DNA from: Ferruginibacter sp.
GTDB lineage: Bacteria; Bacteroidota; Bacteroidia; Chitinophagales; Chitinophagaceae
DNA length: 40,843 bases
Assembly: GCF_028288465.1 (NCBI RefSeq)
Contig: NZ_JAQBNR010000054.1
Location: 1 to 40,843 of the forward strand
Reading direction: 5' to 3'
The notes beneath the pieces are model-generated. The model was not told the origin of the DNA and did no database searches. It was given only the letters and a program-made list of their open reading frames with translations. The first letter of the stretch is position 1. The number at the start of each line of letters is the position of its first letter. This document shows positions 24,936 through 32,595 of this stretch, in pieces. Position numbers and translations under genes: made by a program.

Positions 24936-25691
24936 TTATCGCTTTATAACAGGGCAAGGCAACCCTTTGTTTTTATTGAATTTAAAAACTATCCCAATGG
25001 TATGCGACTGGTAAAAATCTTTTTTATCAGGATTTGCTACCTGGCTGAAACCATCCAAATAATCTGTAAAAGTATACCTGAAATTTGTTTCCGCAGTTAG
25101 GGATATATTGGACGTTAAAAAATATTCTACTCCAATACCCGCTGGCACAACTAAAATAGTACGTGGTGGTGTTCTGTTCATGTCCGCGGCAAGTCCAGTC
25201 GTTACCCGAGGTTCATTTACAAAAAACGATTTGTTTAAGTTACTGCTGCGGTCAATATTTAAGAAGCTTACTCCTACCCCGCCAAAAACATAAGGCGAAA
25301 AACGGTTGCCAATTTCATTGCCGTTATTACCAAACATATTCCATACCATCAGTTCAGAAATTTCTGTAACAGGTGAAGTAAAGCGCAGGTTGCGTTGCTG
25401 GCGGTATGCGGGGCTGCTGTACCTTGCATCGGAGCCCAGCAAACGCCCGGTAGCAATATTGGTACGTAAAATAAATGATGGATTTAAAATACGGGAAATG
25501 TAAAAACCCAGCGTTGGTTTCAGCGTTTTGTACGATCCAAAAGTTTCTGGCGTAAGATCACCCTGGTAAACAAATGTGCCTGCGTTAACACCTACCTGCC
25601 AGTTACTCAAATTTAGCTGGGCGTGACAAATGGAAATGCTTCCCATCAACGCTGCAATAGTAAAAAATCCTGCTTTGTTTGGTTTACTCAT
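24936..25691 (-). CDS. outer-membrane beta-barrel protein (DUF6089-like)
   Basis: A 251-residue secreted protein. The signal peptide ends ICHAQ. The mature part is made of alternating strands and loops: SNWQVGVNAGTFVYQGDLTP at the start, KPTLGFYISR, SPYVFGGVGVSFLN, VPAGIGVEYFLTSN, and a final HTIGIVFKF strand. This fits a small OmpA/OmpW-like barrel such as the DUF6089 proteins of Bacteroidota. The last residues (NKNKGLPCPVIKR) leave a short tail after the closing strand. Its partners are unknown. It is convergent with the DUF2461 gene and 205 bases downstream of the unknown gene on the same strand. Confidence 0.8.
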   Translation of the reverse strand: MSKPNKAGFFTIAALMGSISICHAQLNLSNWQVGVNAGTFVYQGDLTPETFGSYKTLKPTLGFYISRILNPSFILRTNIATGRLLGSDARYSSPAYRQQRNLRFTSPVTEISELMVWNMFGNNGNEIGNRFSPYVFGGVGVSFLNIDRSSNLNKSFFVNEPRVTTGLAADMNRTPPRTILVVPAGIGVEYFLTSNISLTAETNFRYTFTDYLDGFSQVANPDKKDFYQSHTIGIVFKFNKNKGLPCPVIKR

Positions 25692-25896
25692 GGCGATAAT
25701 TTTTTAGATTGAATAAAAAATTCCCATGCAGTTAGAAAAATCTGGTAGAATAAATGTGCAGGTAAAAACTAATCCATGAAAGAGGTAACAGCGCTTTTAA
25801 AAGTATTGATGCAGAGATAATAATGTGCTAAGCTATGGAATATTGCGGGCGAAAATCACAAAGAAATCATAAAGTAAAATAATTACAGTGGTATAA

Positions 25897-26427
25897 TCAA
25901 GCATATAAATTCATAACATTTATTTCCTGGTATTGAATAATGGATAAACCAGGCTGCAAAGCAATCATAAACGTTTCGTCATTTTGGTACTGACCGTGTT
26001 CGGGATTTTTTTCTTTCGATAATAACAGTGTTTCGCCGATTACCTGGTGGATAGTAAAGAAGCTTGTTGTATAGACAATGGCTATTTTATGTAACGTCTG
26101 ATTGGTAATGTCTGATTCAATCACTTCAAACTGCCAGCTATCAAAATGGATGCTTTGGCCTAAGGCATCTTGTAATGAAGGGATTTTACCTTTTAAATTT
26201 TCTACAAAACTACCTACAGCAAAACCCGATTTATAGTGTAATGAATTTGCACGACCATCTTTTTCTTTAAGTTGCGAGAAGCAGTTGATAGTGTTATCCA
26301 AATTATAAGCCTGTGATTTTAATTTATATTCTTCGTAAGAAAAATGCCAAACATTTTTTTCAAAATCCGTTGCTGCGCCGGCATCAATTGTTTGCCTGTA
26401 TGCAAGTTTTATAAAAGCTTTTGTCAT
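25897..26427 (-). CDS. conserved-looking protein of unknown function
   Basis: A 176-residue protein that I do not recognise. There is no signal peptide or membrane helix, so it is probably cytoplasmic. The sequence begins MTKAFIKLAYRQTIDAGAA, has many aromatic residues, and near the end shows a run of beta-like segments (LHKIAIVYTTSFFTIHQVIGETLLL, written here in part as IVYTTSFFTIHQ, and FMIALQPGLSIIQYQEI). The reading frame is clean over its whole length with codon use like its neighbours. It lies 79 bases after the intradiol dioxygenase gene on the same strand, so it could be part of the same transcript. No function is proposed. Confidence 0.65.
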   Translation of the reverse strand: MTKAFIKLAYRQTIDAGAATDFEKNVWHFSYEEYKLKSQAYNLDNTINCFSQLKEKDGRANSLHYKSGFAVGSFVENLKGKIPSLQDALGQSIHFDSWQFEVIESDITNQTLHKIAIVYTTSFFTIHQVIGETLLLSKEKNPEHGQYQNDETFMIALQPGLSIIQYQEINVMNLYA

Positions 26428-26506
26428 AATTATTCAATTTGGTTGTGTTATAAAAAGGAAAGGTGAAACTTCTCTTGTAAGGATATTTAAATTTAAACGG
26501 GGAATA

Positions 26507-27235
26507 TTATAAGGCAACTCCGATAGTATGTGTTGCAGTATACCCTGCAGAAATGCTGCCGGCGAGTGACATTGTTTGATTGGCCAAATCTGTTGCGGAA
26601 TTACCAAACACACTATCATTGGCGTTTCTTGTTGTATTTATTGTGCCGTTATAACCGGCTGTAACATGTATGGCATCTGAAATAGTTTCAGGCATTGTAA
26701 GTTGGCCGATTTTTAGCAGCGTACTACCATTGTATACTTCAAAATGAAAATGGGTAGCTCTTGACGCATACCAGCCCGGATAAATAGTAATAAACGCAAG
26801 CTGGCCATTTGCATCTGTTGTTTGGTATCCTCTTAACCAGGTTGAGCCAACGTAACTCTGCGTACCCAACACTCCCGGCTGGTTGCCGTAGCCTGAGTAA
26901 TAACCTTTGGCGTTGCAGTGCCAGATATCAATACGGTAGCCGCTTAACAATGCACAACTGTTATTTGTATTGACCAATGTAAAAGTAATTTTAAGTGCAA
27001 CACCCGTTTGTCCTCCAGTAATATCAGAGCGGTTAAGCGGATTGTTTATTTCTCCGCCAGGATAAGGATAAGGGCCATCTGTTTCTGTTGGTGCAACAAC
27101 ACATGAACCTGATGTACCAGCTGTTGCAGACGAACTGGTTGCATCTGTAATAACATCTGCCTTTTTACAAGCATCCATAACCAAAGCTGTACTGAATAAG
27201 CCCACAGCGTTTTTTAAAAAATTTTTACGTTGCAT
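26507..27235 (-). CDS. intradiol ring-cleavage dioxygenase-like lipoprotein
   Basis: A protein of 242 residues related to protocatechuate 3,4-dioxygenases, which use Fe(III) to open catechol rings. Visible signatures are PTETDGPYPYP (49-59), DIWHCNAKGYYSGY (103-116) and TIYPGWYASRATHFHFEV (150-167). The predicted ligands Tyr112 or Tyr113, Tyr156, His162 and His164 are all present. The N-terminus (MQRKNFLKNAVGLF and MDACKK) looks like an export signal with a lipoprotein Cys at 23, followed by a Ser/Thr/Ala linker. So it is probably anchored outside the cytoplasm, unlike catabolic catechol dioxygenases. No aromatic degradation genes are nearby. The substrate is unknown. Confidence 0.88.
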   Translation of the reverse strand: MQRKNFLKNAVGLFSTALVMDACKKADVITDATSSSATAGTSGSCVVAPTETDGPYPYPGGEINNPLNRSDITGGQTGVALKITFTLVNTNNSCALLSGYRIDIWHCNAKGYYSGYGNQPGVLGTQSYVGSTWLRGYQTTDANGQLAFITIYPGWYASRATHFHFEVYNGSTLLKIGQLTMPETISDAIHVTAGYNGTINTTRNANDSVFGNSATDLANQTMSLAGSISAGYTATHTIGVAL

Positions 27236-27904
27236 CGTTTAATTGATTTTGTTATGAAGTATTGAATGGAATGGCATTGAAAAAGCCTGGATAAGGCCGG
27301 TACAAGCCACTTTTTTACTGATGCAGGAAAATAAAAATGCGTTGGCCGAAAGGAATTCTATACCGGTTAAATAGACTGATGTGCCGGTAAAAGAACAGGA
27401 AATCTTAAAAATCGATTTGCAAAATAAGATGAAGAATTAAAGAACGGATACATCTAACAAAATAGTGGCCAGTGATAAAAATCACCGGCCTTGCTTACCT
27501 CTGAAACCACAAGAAAAATCTTTAGTCAATTATTTATAAGGATATATTTTTTGAATTCTTTTAAACAGCACACCAAGGTAAAATGCCTTTGTGGATGGGT
27601 TTTCATTAAGATAGGAGGAAATGGAAATGTGCAAGCAGATTGTAAAAATAATATATTTTCTGGATAAATATAATTTTTTTTATTTAGATATATTGATCGT
27701 TGCTATTTATTTATTTGTATGCGCATTTAACGCTCATTTGCCGACTGGACTGTATTTGAAGGTTATATCAGCAGACATATTTTATGTTATATTTTTATTT
27801 GAATGAGAGATAATACCTGCTGTGTTGTATTGCTGTTTATAAAAAACAAAAAAATCACCTGCTGGCTGTTATGGGGAAGTTAGATGTGCAGTAATTATTA
27901 TAGT
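27236..27904. other. long intergenic region
   Basis: About 670 bases between divergent genes. It contains an imperfect hairpin (GGCC-A-GTGA at 27467-27475 with TCAC-C-GGCC at 27482-27490) without a T run, and a small hydrophobic ORF (27627-27806). The region is more AT-rich than the neighbouring genes. I see no RNA family or mobile element. Confidence 0.5.
27627..27806 (+). CDS. possible small membrane peptide
   Basis: A frame of 59 codons beginning MCKQIVKIIYFLDKY and rich in Ile, Leu, Phe and Tyr, with one likely membrane segment (YLDILIVAIYLFVCAF). An AGGAGG stands at 27613-27618, eight bases before this ATG; another in-frame ATG at 27621 is too close to it. Such a strong Shine-Dalgarno is unusual in this genome type. 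AT-rich intergenic DNA often gives hydrophobic ORFs by chance, so this is weak. Confidence 0.2.
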   Translation: MCKQIVKIIYFLDKYNFFYLDILIVAIYLFVCAFNAHLPTGLYLKVISADIFYVIFLFE

Positions 27905-27912
27905 TAGTTTTG
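27905..27912 (+). promoter_or_regulatory. possible -7 box upstream of the thioesterase gene
   Basis: TAGTTTTG matches TAnnTTTG, 92 bases before the ATG at 28005. No -33 box at the right spacing was seen, so this is tentative. Confidence 0.3.
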
Positions 27913-28004
27913 TACCAGCCCCATGGCACTAAACAATCTCGGAAATGCTCAGCAAAATCTTAAACTACTTTGAATTAATTCCATTCGACTTAAAATTATA
28001 CAGT

Positions 28005-28436
28005 ATGAATCCAGAAAAAAGCGGCATTGCGGAAAAAGCAGTTAAACATATTATGCAGCAAGACCTGTTTAGCCAATGGCTCGGTATCGAAGTATTAGAA
28101 GCCAGGGAAGGTTTTAGCAAAATAAAAATGGTAGTTCGCAAAGAGATGATCAATGGCCTTGGCATTGTACATGGCGGCATCGCCTTTTCCCTGGCCGATA
28201 CTTGCTTTGCCCTGGCCTGCAACAGCCGCAATACATTATCGGTAGCGTTGGATACAGCTATTAATTTTATAAAACCTGTACATGTTGCCGATGTGCTGAC
28301 AGCTGAAGCAACCGAAATTCACAATGGAAAAAATACCGGGCTTTACCAGGTAACTGTTACCAACCAGCAACAGCACACAGTTGCGCTTTTTAAAGGAACC
28401 TGCTTTCGTACCAATAAACAGTTAACTCAACTGTGA
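28005..28436 (+). CDS. paaI: PaaI family hotdog thioesterase
   Basis: A hotdog-fold acyl-CoA thioesterase of 143 residues. The PaaI signature is clear: GIVHGGIAFSLADTCFALAC at 53-72 followed by NSRN, then a DTAINFIKPVHVADVLTAEA strand and a GLYQVTVTNQQQHTVALFKG end that closely follows E. coli PaaI. PaaI hydrolyses phenylacetyl-CoA ring-hydroxylated derivatives, but here no paa genes are adjacent, so a general housekeeping thioesterase role is equally possible. I chose the ATG at 28005 (MNPEKSGIAEKAV); the frame is open upstream to 27945 but adds residues unlike the family. It precedes obg by 71 bases. Confidence 0.85.
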   Translation: MNPEKSGIAEKAVKHIMQQDLFSQWLGIEVLEAREGFSKIKMVVRKEMINGLGIVHGGIAFSLADTCFALACNSRNTLSVALDTAINFIKPVHVADVLTAEATEIHNGKNTGLYQVTVTNQQQHTVALFKGTCFRTNKQLTQL

Positions 28437-28491
28437 GTTTATAAAAAGTCGACGCACAATCATTAAGTACTTAACCCTCCGCAAAAAAACC

Positions 28492-28499
28492 GACCTTTG
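28492..28499 (+). promoter_or_regulatory. -7-like box directly before obg
   Basis: GACCTTTG differs from TAnnTTTG only at the first base. It ends eight bases before the obg ATG, so a transcript from it would start at or next to the start codon and be nearly leaderless. Confidence 0.4.
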
Positions 28500-28507
28500 C
28501 AACAATA

Positions 28508-29512
28508 ATGGAAAAGTCAAATTTTATAGATTATATCAGAATTTTTTGCCGCAGTGGCCATGGAGGGCCCGGTAGCAGGCATTTTATGCGTACCAAATAC
28601 AACGCCATGGCTGGTCCGGATGGCGGCGATGGCGGCAGGGGCGCACATATTATTTTAAGGGGAAGCTCCCAATTGTGGACATTGCTTCACCTGCGCTATT
28701 ACAAAAATGTGCTGGCAGAAGATGGAGAAAGTGGTAGCAAAAACAACAGTACCGGCCGTTTTGGTAAAGATATTATTATTGAAGTGCCATTAGGCACCAT
28801 TGCCCGTGATGAAGCAACAGGCCAAAAAGAAGTAGAAATATTGGAAGATGGCCAGGAAGTGATTTGGGTAAAAGGAGGTCGTGGCGGATTGGGAAATGCC
28901 AATTTTAAAACTGCCACCAACCAGGCACCTGAATATGCGCAGCCGGGTGAAGAAGGAACTGAAGGGTGGAAATTGCTGGAGTTAAAAGTATTGGCTGATG
29001 TAGGCCTGGTGGGTTTTCCCAATGCTGGTAAATCAACGCTGTTATCTGTAATTACCGCCGCAAAACCAAAAATAGCTGACTATGCTTTTACCACGTTGGT
29101 ACCGCAACTGGGCATGGTAGAATACCGCGATGGCAAAAGTTTTTGTATTGCCGATTTACCGGGCATCATTGAAGGTGCGGCAGAAGGAAAAGGCCTTGGG
29201 CACCGGTTTTTGCGTCATATAGAACGCAACTCTATCCTGTTGTTTTTAATACCGGCTGATTGTGCTGATCATAAAAAAGAATTTGAAATACTGGTTAACG
29301 AACTGGAACAATACAATCCGGAAATGCTGCAGAAAGATTTTGTAATTGCCATCAGCAAAAGTGATATGCTGGATGCAGAATTGAAAGCTGACATTGCAAA
29401 AGAACTTCCTCAAAAAATCCCGCATATTTTTATTTCATCCGTAACAGGCCAGGGATTGCCAGAATTAAAAGATCTGCTTTGGTCAGTCATGAATCAACAG
29501 GTACAAAAATAA
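28508..29512 (+). CDS. obgE: GTPase Obg
   Basis: A ribosome-associated GTPase involved in large-subunit assembly and stress control. The 334 residues begin with the glycine-rich Obg fold (FCRSGHGGPGSRHFMR, AGPDGGDGGRGAHI, then GGRGGLGNANFKT). The G domain follows from about 160: G1 GFPNAGKST, G2 with FTTLVPQLG, G3 DLPGIIEGAAEGKGLG, and the SKSDML G4 motif. It ends without the C-terminal OCT domain, which is common in this phylum. The ATG at 28508 is the normal start. The next membrane-protein frame begins in the same phase right after the stop codon. Confidence 0.96.
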   Translation: MEKSNFIDYIRIFCRSGHGGPGSRHFMRTKYNAMAGPDGGDGGRGAHIILRGSSQLWTLLHLRYYKNVLAEDGESGSKNNSTGRFGKDIIIEVPLGTIARDEATGQKEVEILEDGQEVIWVKGGRGGLGNANFKTATNQAPEYAQPGEEGTEGWKLLELKVLADVGLVGFPNAGKSTLLSVITAAKPKIADYAFTTLVPQLGMVEYRDGKSFCIADLPGIIEGAAEGKGLGHRFLRHIERNSILLFLIPADCADHKKEFEILVNELEQYNPEMLQKDFVIAISKSDMLDAELKADIAKELPQKIPHIFISSVTGQGLPELKDLLWSVMNQQVQK

Positions 29513-29596
29513 AAGGCACTGAACAGCGTACTAAAATACCTGAAAGATTTTTACACCAAAGAATTCAACTGGTGGTATTTTTTTCTGATAGCATTA

Positions 29597-30466
29597 ATGC
29601 TGGGATGCCTTATTTATCTTAACTACTGGCACAACCTGGAAAAAAAGTATGCTGCTGCACCTACCAGCCGGCTGGGCAGATTTACAGGCTACTACCTGCT
29701 GTATTTCATTCCTTTTGCATGCGCCTTTTTTTTACAACTGTTATTTTTTAAAGATTGCAGTTACTATAAAGATGCCTGGTTCTGGATCATTCTTTTTTTA
29801 GCTCCTGCGTTATTTTCCTTCCGGGTAAATTTTAACTGGCACCAGCAATGGCTTATAAACACCTGGTCAGGCCCTATCCGCTTATTTTACCTGCATTGCC
29901 TTAACTGGGTTGTACGCGTTTTTGTTTTACTGATACCGGTATTTTTTATATGGTTCATAAAGGATAAAAATATCCAACCTTTTTATGGTACCAAAGCGCT
30001 TGACAGCCTGCGCCCTTATCTGCTGATGTTACTGGTAATGATTCCTTTGCTGGTAGTGGCAGGTACACAAAAAGATTTTTTACAGGTTTATCCCAAGGCA
30101 AAACTGATTGATAAAATACCCATGCAAAACTGGATGGACAAGGGCCGGTATATTGTATTTGAATTGTGTTACGGTTTTGATTTTGTAAGCATAGAATTTT
30201 TCTTTCGCGGATTTTTAATACTTGCCCTGATGCGTATTTGTGGTATGCATTGTATCATTCCCGTGGCCTGCTTTTACTGCGCCATCCATTTAGGTAAACC
30301 CATGGGCGAAGCCATCAGCAGCTTTTTTGGTGGTAGTTTTTTAGGAATTGTGGTGTATAATACCGGAAGTATATGGGGCGGCTTAATCGTGCATTTAGGT
30401 ATCGCCTGGATGATGGAAGCCGTTGGTTGGATTGGGGTCATTCTTGGTAAAGTGAAGCCGATATAA
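29597..30466 (+). CDS. CPBP family intramembrane protease-like protein
   Basis: A polytopic membrane protein of at least 289 residues with about seven helices. The C-terminal half carries the CPBP (Abi/CAAX protease) motifs: SIEFFFRGFLI with the conserved Glu and Arg, CAIHLGKPMGEAIS with the His, and GSIWGGLIVHLGIAW with the last His. The ATG at 29597 cuts into the first helix. The same frame runs on upstream without a stop to the obg stop codon and would add LNSVLKYLKDFYTKEFNWW, a plausible cytoplasmic start, from a CTG at 29519. The true start is therefore probably upstream and non-ATG. The substrate is unknown. Confidence 0.8.
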   Translation: MLGCLIYLNYWHNLEKKYAAAPTSRLGRFTGYYLLYFIPFACAFFLQLLFFKDCSYYKDAWFWIILFLAPALFSFRVNFNWHQQWLINTWSGPIRLFYLHCLNWVVRVFVLLIPVFFIWFIKDKNIQPFYGTKALDSLRPYLLMLLVMIPLLVVAGTQKDFLQVYPKAKLIDKIPMQNWMDKGRYIVFELCYGFDFVSIEFFFRGFLILALMRICGMHCIIPVACFYCAIHLGKPMGEAISSFFGGSFLGIVVYNTGSIWGGLIVHLGIAWMMEAVGWIGVILGKVKPI

Positions 30467-30598
30467 CCCTGCATATTTAGCTGCATCTACAATTCATGGG
30501 CACAATGATTACAAACTTTTTGCGTTGATTTATTTTGGTTCAGTGTTTATACTTTGCCCGGGAAGCCAATGTAGAATTAAAAAATGCAGTATAAGAGT

Positions 30599-30662
30599 GC
30601 GACGCAACGATGTGCCACAGGGCTTTTCAGCCCGGTCAACAATTTTTTTTGTGTTTCGTCGC
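30599..30662. repeat. inverted repeat in a spacer
   Basis: GCGACG (30599-30604) and CGTCGC (30657-30662) flank an inner GGGC/GCCC hairpin (30620-30633) and a run of eight T. The spacing to the T run is too long for a classical terminator of the CPBP gene. It may be a REP-like element or an irregular terminator. Confidence 0.35.
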
Positions 30663-30740
30663 TAAATTTTGTTATTCTATCGTAAAAAGTATAGTCAATT
30701 TATTTTTTACAAATAATAACATTAATTTTAAAATCTTGCG

Positions 30741-31283
30741 ATGAGAAAATTTATACCTCTTTTTTTACTTCCACTGGTTTGCATTGTTTTATGGGGTTGC
30801 CCGTACGATTCACCTTACGGTATTGATGCCGCTGCGCAGGAAAATATTGATGAAAGTTTATTAGGCAGCTGGGCTGCGTTTGTTGCGAAGCCTGCATATG
30901 ATCAGCAGCATCTGGAAGACCCAGTAAAAATTATTTTTTCCAAAAACACCGACCAGGAATATAACATTGCCATCACCGGGTATATTGATGAATTAAAGCC
31001 TTATCATGTTATAACCAATGATACCATTAAGGGAACTGCATTTATTTCCATCGTTTCCAGCAGGCAGTTTTTAAACTGCTTTATAAAAGGCAGAATGTAT
31101 TTAGCGGAGATAAAACGGCATGACGATAATTTGTCCATTCTTTGTCTTGCTGAAAAATTCACCGTACGCTATTTAAAAAACAGCAAAGACCTGCGGCGGG
31201 AAATTGAGTTTCACTCCAAATTTGACGCCTCACCTGCCTATGATGATTTTTTTGTTGCCAGAAATTTAAAAAAAGTAAACTGA
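30741..31283 (+). CDS. lipoprotein of unknown function
   Basis: A 180-residue protein with a clear lipoprotein signal (MRKFIPLFLLPLVCIVLWGC, Cys20). The mature part starts PYDSPYGIDAAAQENIDESLLGSW and then alternates short beta segments (VKIIFSKNTDQEYNIAITGY, MYLAEIKRH, LSILCLAEKFTVRYL). This is a lipocalin-like or small beta-barrel pattern, seen in many Bacteroidota lipoproteins that carry an L-G-W strand near the start. It ends without a domain I recognise. It stands alone between two plus-strand genes with spacers of 274 and 108 bases. Confidence 0.75.
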   Translation: MRKFIPLFLLPLVCIVLWGCPYDSPYGIDAAAQENIDESLLGSWAAFVAKPAYDQQHLEDPVKIIFSKNTDQEYNIAITGYIDELKPYHVITNDTIKGTAFISIVSSRQFLNCFIKGRMYLAEIKRHDDNLSILCLAEKFTVRYLKNSKDLRREIEFHSKFDASPAYDDFFVARNLKKVN

Positions 31284-31391
31284 CACCAGCCACAGTTACC
31301 TATTTACCGCTCCATTAACAATTGCTATTTTCCACAACTACCGCAAATTATCGGCAATGATGTAATTTGCTTATTCATTTAACCATTGCTC

Positions 31392-32441
31392 ATGCCAACC
31401 AGTAAAATTGCAGGAATAGGAATGTATGTTCCTCAAAACAAAGTAACCAACGAAGATCTGAAACAATTTATGGATACTTCGGATGAGTGGATCCAGGAAC
31501 GCACCGGCATTAAAGAGCGCAGGTACGCCCACCGCACCAACGAAACCACCACTACCATGGCAGTAGAAGCTGCGACAATTGCGATTGACCGGGCGGGCAT
31601 TACACCAACTGATATTGACTTTATTATTTTTGCCACTTTAAGCCCCGACTACTATTTTCCGGGTTGTGGTGTGCTTGTACAACGTGCCATGCAAATGAGA
31701 GAAATAGGCGCATTGGATATCCGCAACCAATGCAGCGGTTTCGTGTATGCGTTGTCGGTAGCAGACCAGTTTATTAAAACCGGCATGTACAAAAATATAC
31801 TGGTAATCGGCAGTGAAAAACACTCATTTGGTTTGGATTTCAGCACCCGTGGCAGAAATGTATCCGTGATATTTGGTGATGGTGCAGGCGCTGTGGTGTT
31901 GCAGGCAACGGAAAAACCAGGTCAGGGAATTTTAAGTACGCACCTGCACAGCGATGGCCAGAGTGCAGAGCTGCTGGCCATGTACAACCCTGGCACGCAT
32001 GCCAACCATTGGGTAACCAATGCTGTTGCCACTTACGATGATGCGCCTGCAGGTGAAATGTTTATGAGTAAAGAAATGATTGACAAAGCTGAAAATTTTC
32101 CGTTCATGGACGGACCGGCTGTGTTTAAAAAGGCCATTGTAAAATTTCCGGAAGTAATACAGGAAGCACTTGCAAAAAACAATTTAGCTGCCACCGATAT
32201 TGATTTACTGATACCGCACCAGGCTAACCTGCGCATCAGCCAGTTTGTTCAGCAAAAGCTGGGGCTGAGGGATGACCAGGTGTTTAATAATATTCAGCAG
32301 TACGGTAATACAACGGCCGCTTCCATTCCTATAGCTTTATGCGAGGCCTGGGAAAAAGGAAAAGTAAACGACGGCGATCTTGTTTGCCTGGCTGCATTTG
32401 GTAGTGGCTTTACCTGGGCCAGTGCTTTGATGCGCTGGTAG
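31392..32441 (+). CDS. fabH: 3-oxoacyl-ACP synthase III (FabH-like)
   Basis: Condenses acyl-CoA with malonyl-ACP to start fatty acid chains. The 349 residues carry the complete catalytic triad of the KAS III family: Cys114 in NQCSGFVYAL, His276 in LIPHQANLRI and Asn306 in YGNTTAASIP. Also visible are TSDEWIQERTGIKERR near the N-terminus and the FGDGAGAVVL strand. It is about 30 residues longer than E. coli FabH (317), with the extra residues between about 186 and 240 (SDGQSAELLAMYNPG to FMDGPAVF). Bacteroidota often have several such longer paralogues, so it may be a secondary KAS III and not the main initiator. The ATG at 31392 is used; a TTG at 31386 is less likely. Confidence 0.88.
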   Translation: MPTSKIAGIGMYVPQNKVTNEDLKQFMDTSDEWIQERTGIKERRYAHRTNETTTTMAVEAATIAIDRAGITPTDIDFIIFATLSPDYYFPGCGVLVQRAMQMREIGALDIRNQCSGFVYALSVADQFIKTGMYKNILVIGSEKHSFGLDFSTRGRNVSVIFGDGAGAVVLQATEKPGQGILSTHLHSDGQSAELLAMYNPGTHANHWVTNAVATYDDAPAGEMFMSKEMIDKAENFPFMDGPAVFKKAIVKFPEVIQEALAKNNLAATDIDLLIPHQANLRISQFVQQKLGLRDDQVFNNIQQYGNTTAASIPIALCEAWEKGKVNDGDLVCLAAFGSGFTWASALMRW

Positions 32442-32595
32442 ACAATTATAATCTGAAATAATTTTTGACTAAACAATTTCAGGAAGTAAGAATTAAAAAG
32501 AAGCACCATTGTTAATAATATTGCATGATATTTCTATTACCTGCAACTGTTAGGCCTTTACGTTAATTTTAAGGTTTTACTAAAGTCAATTATTC

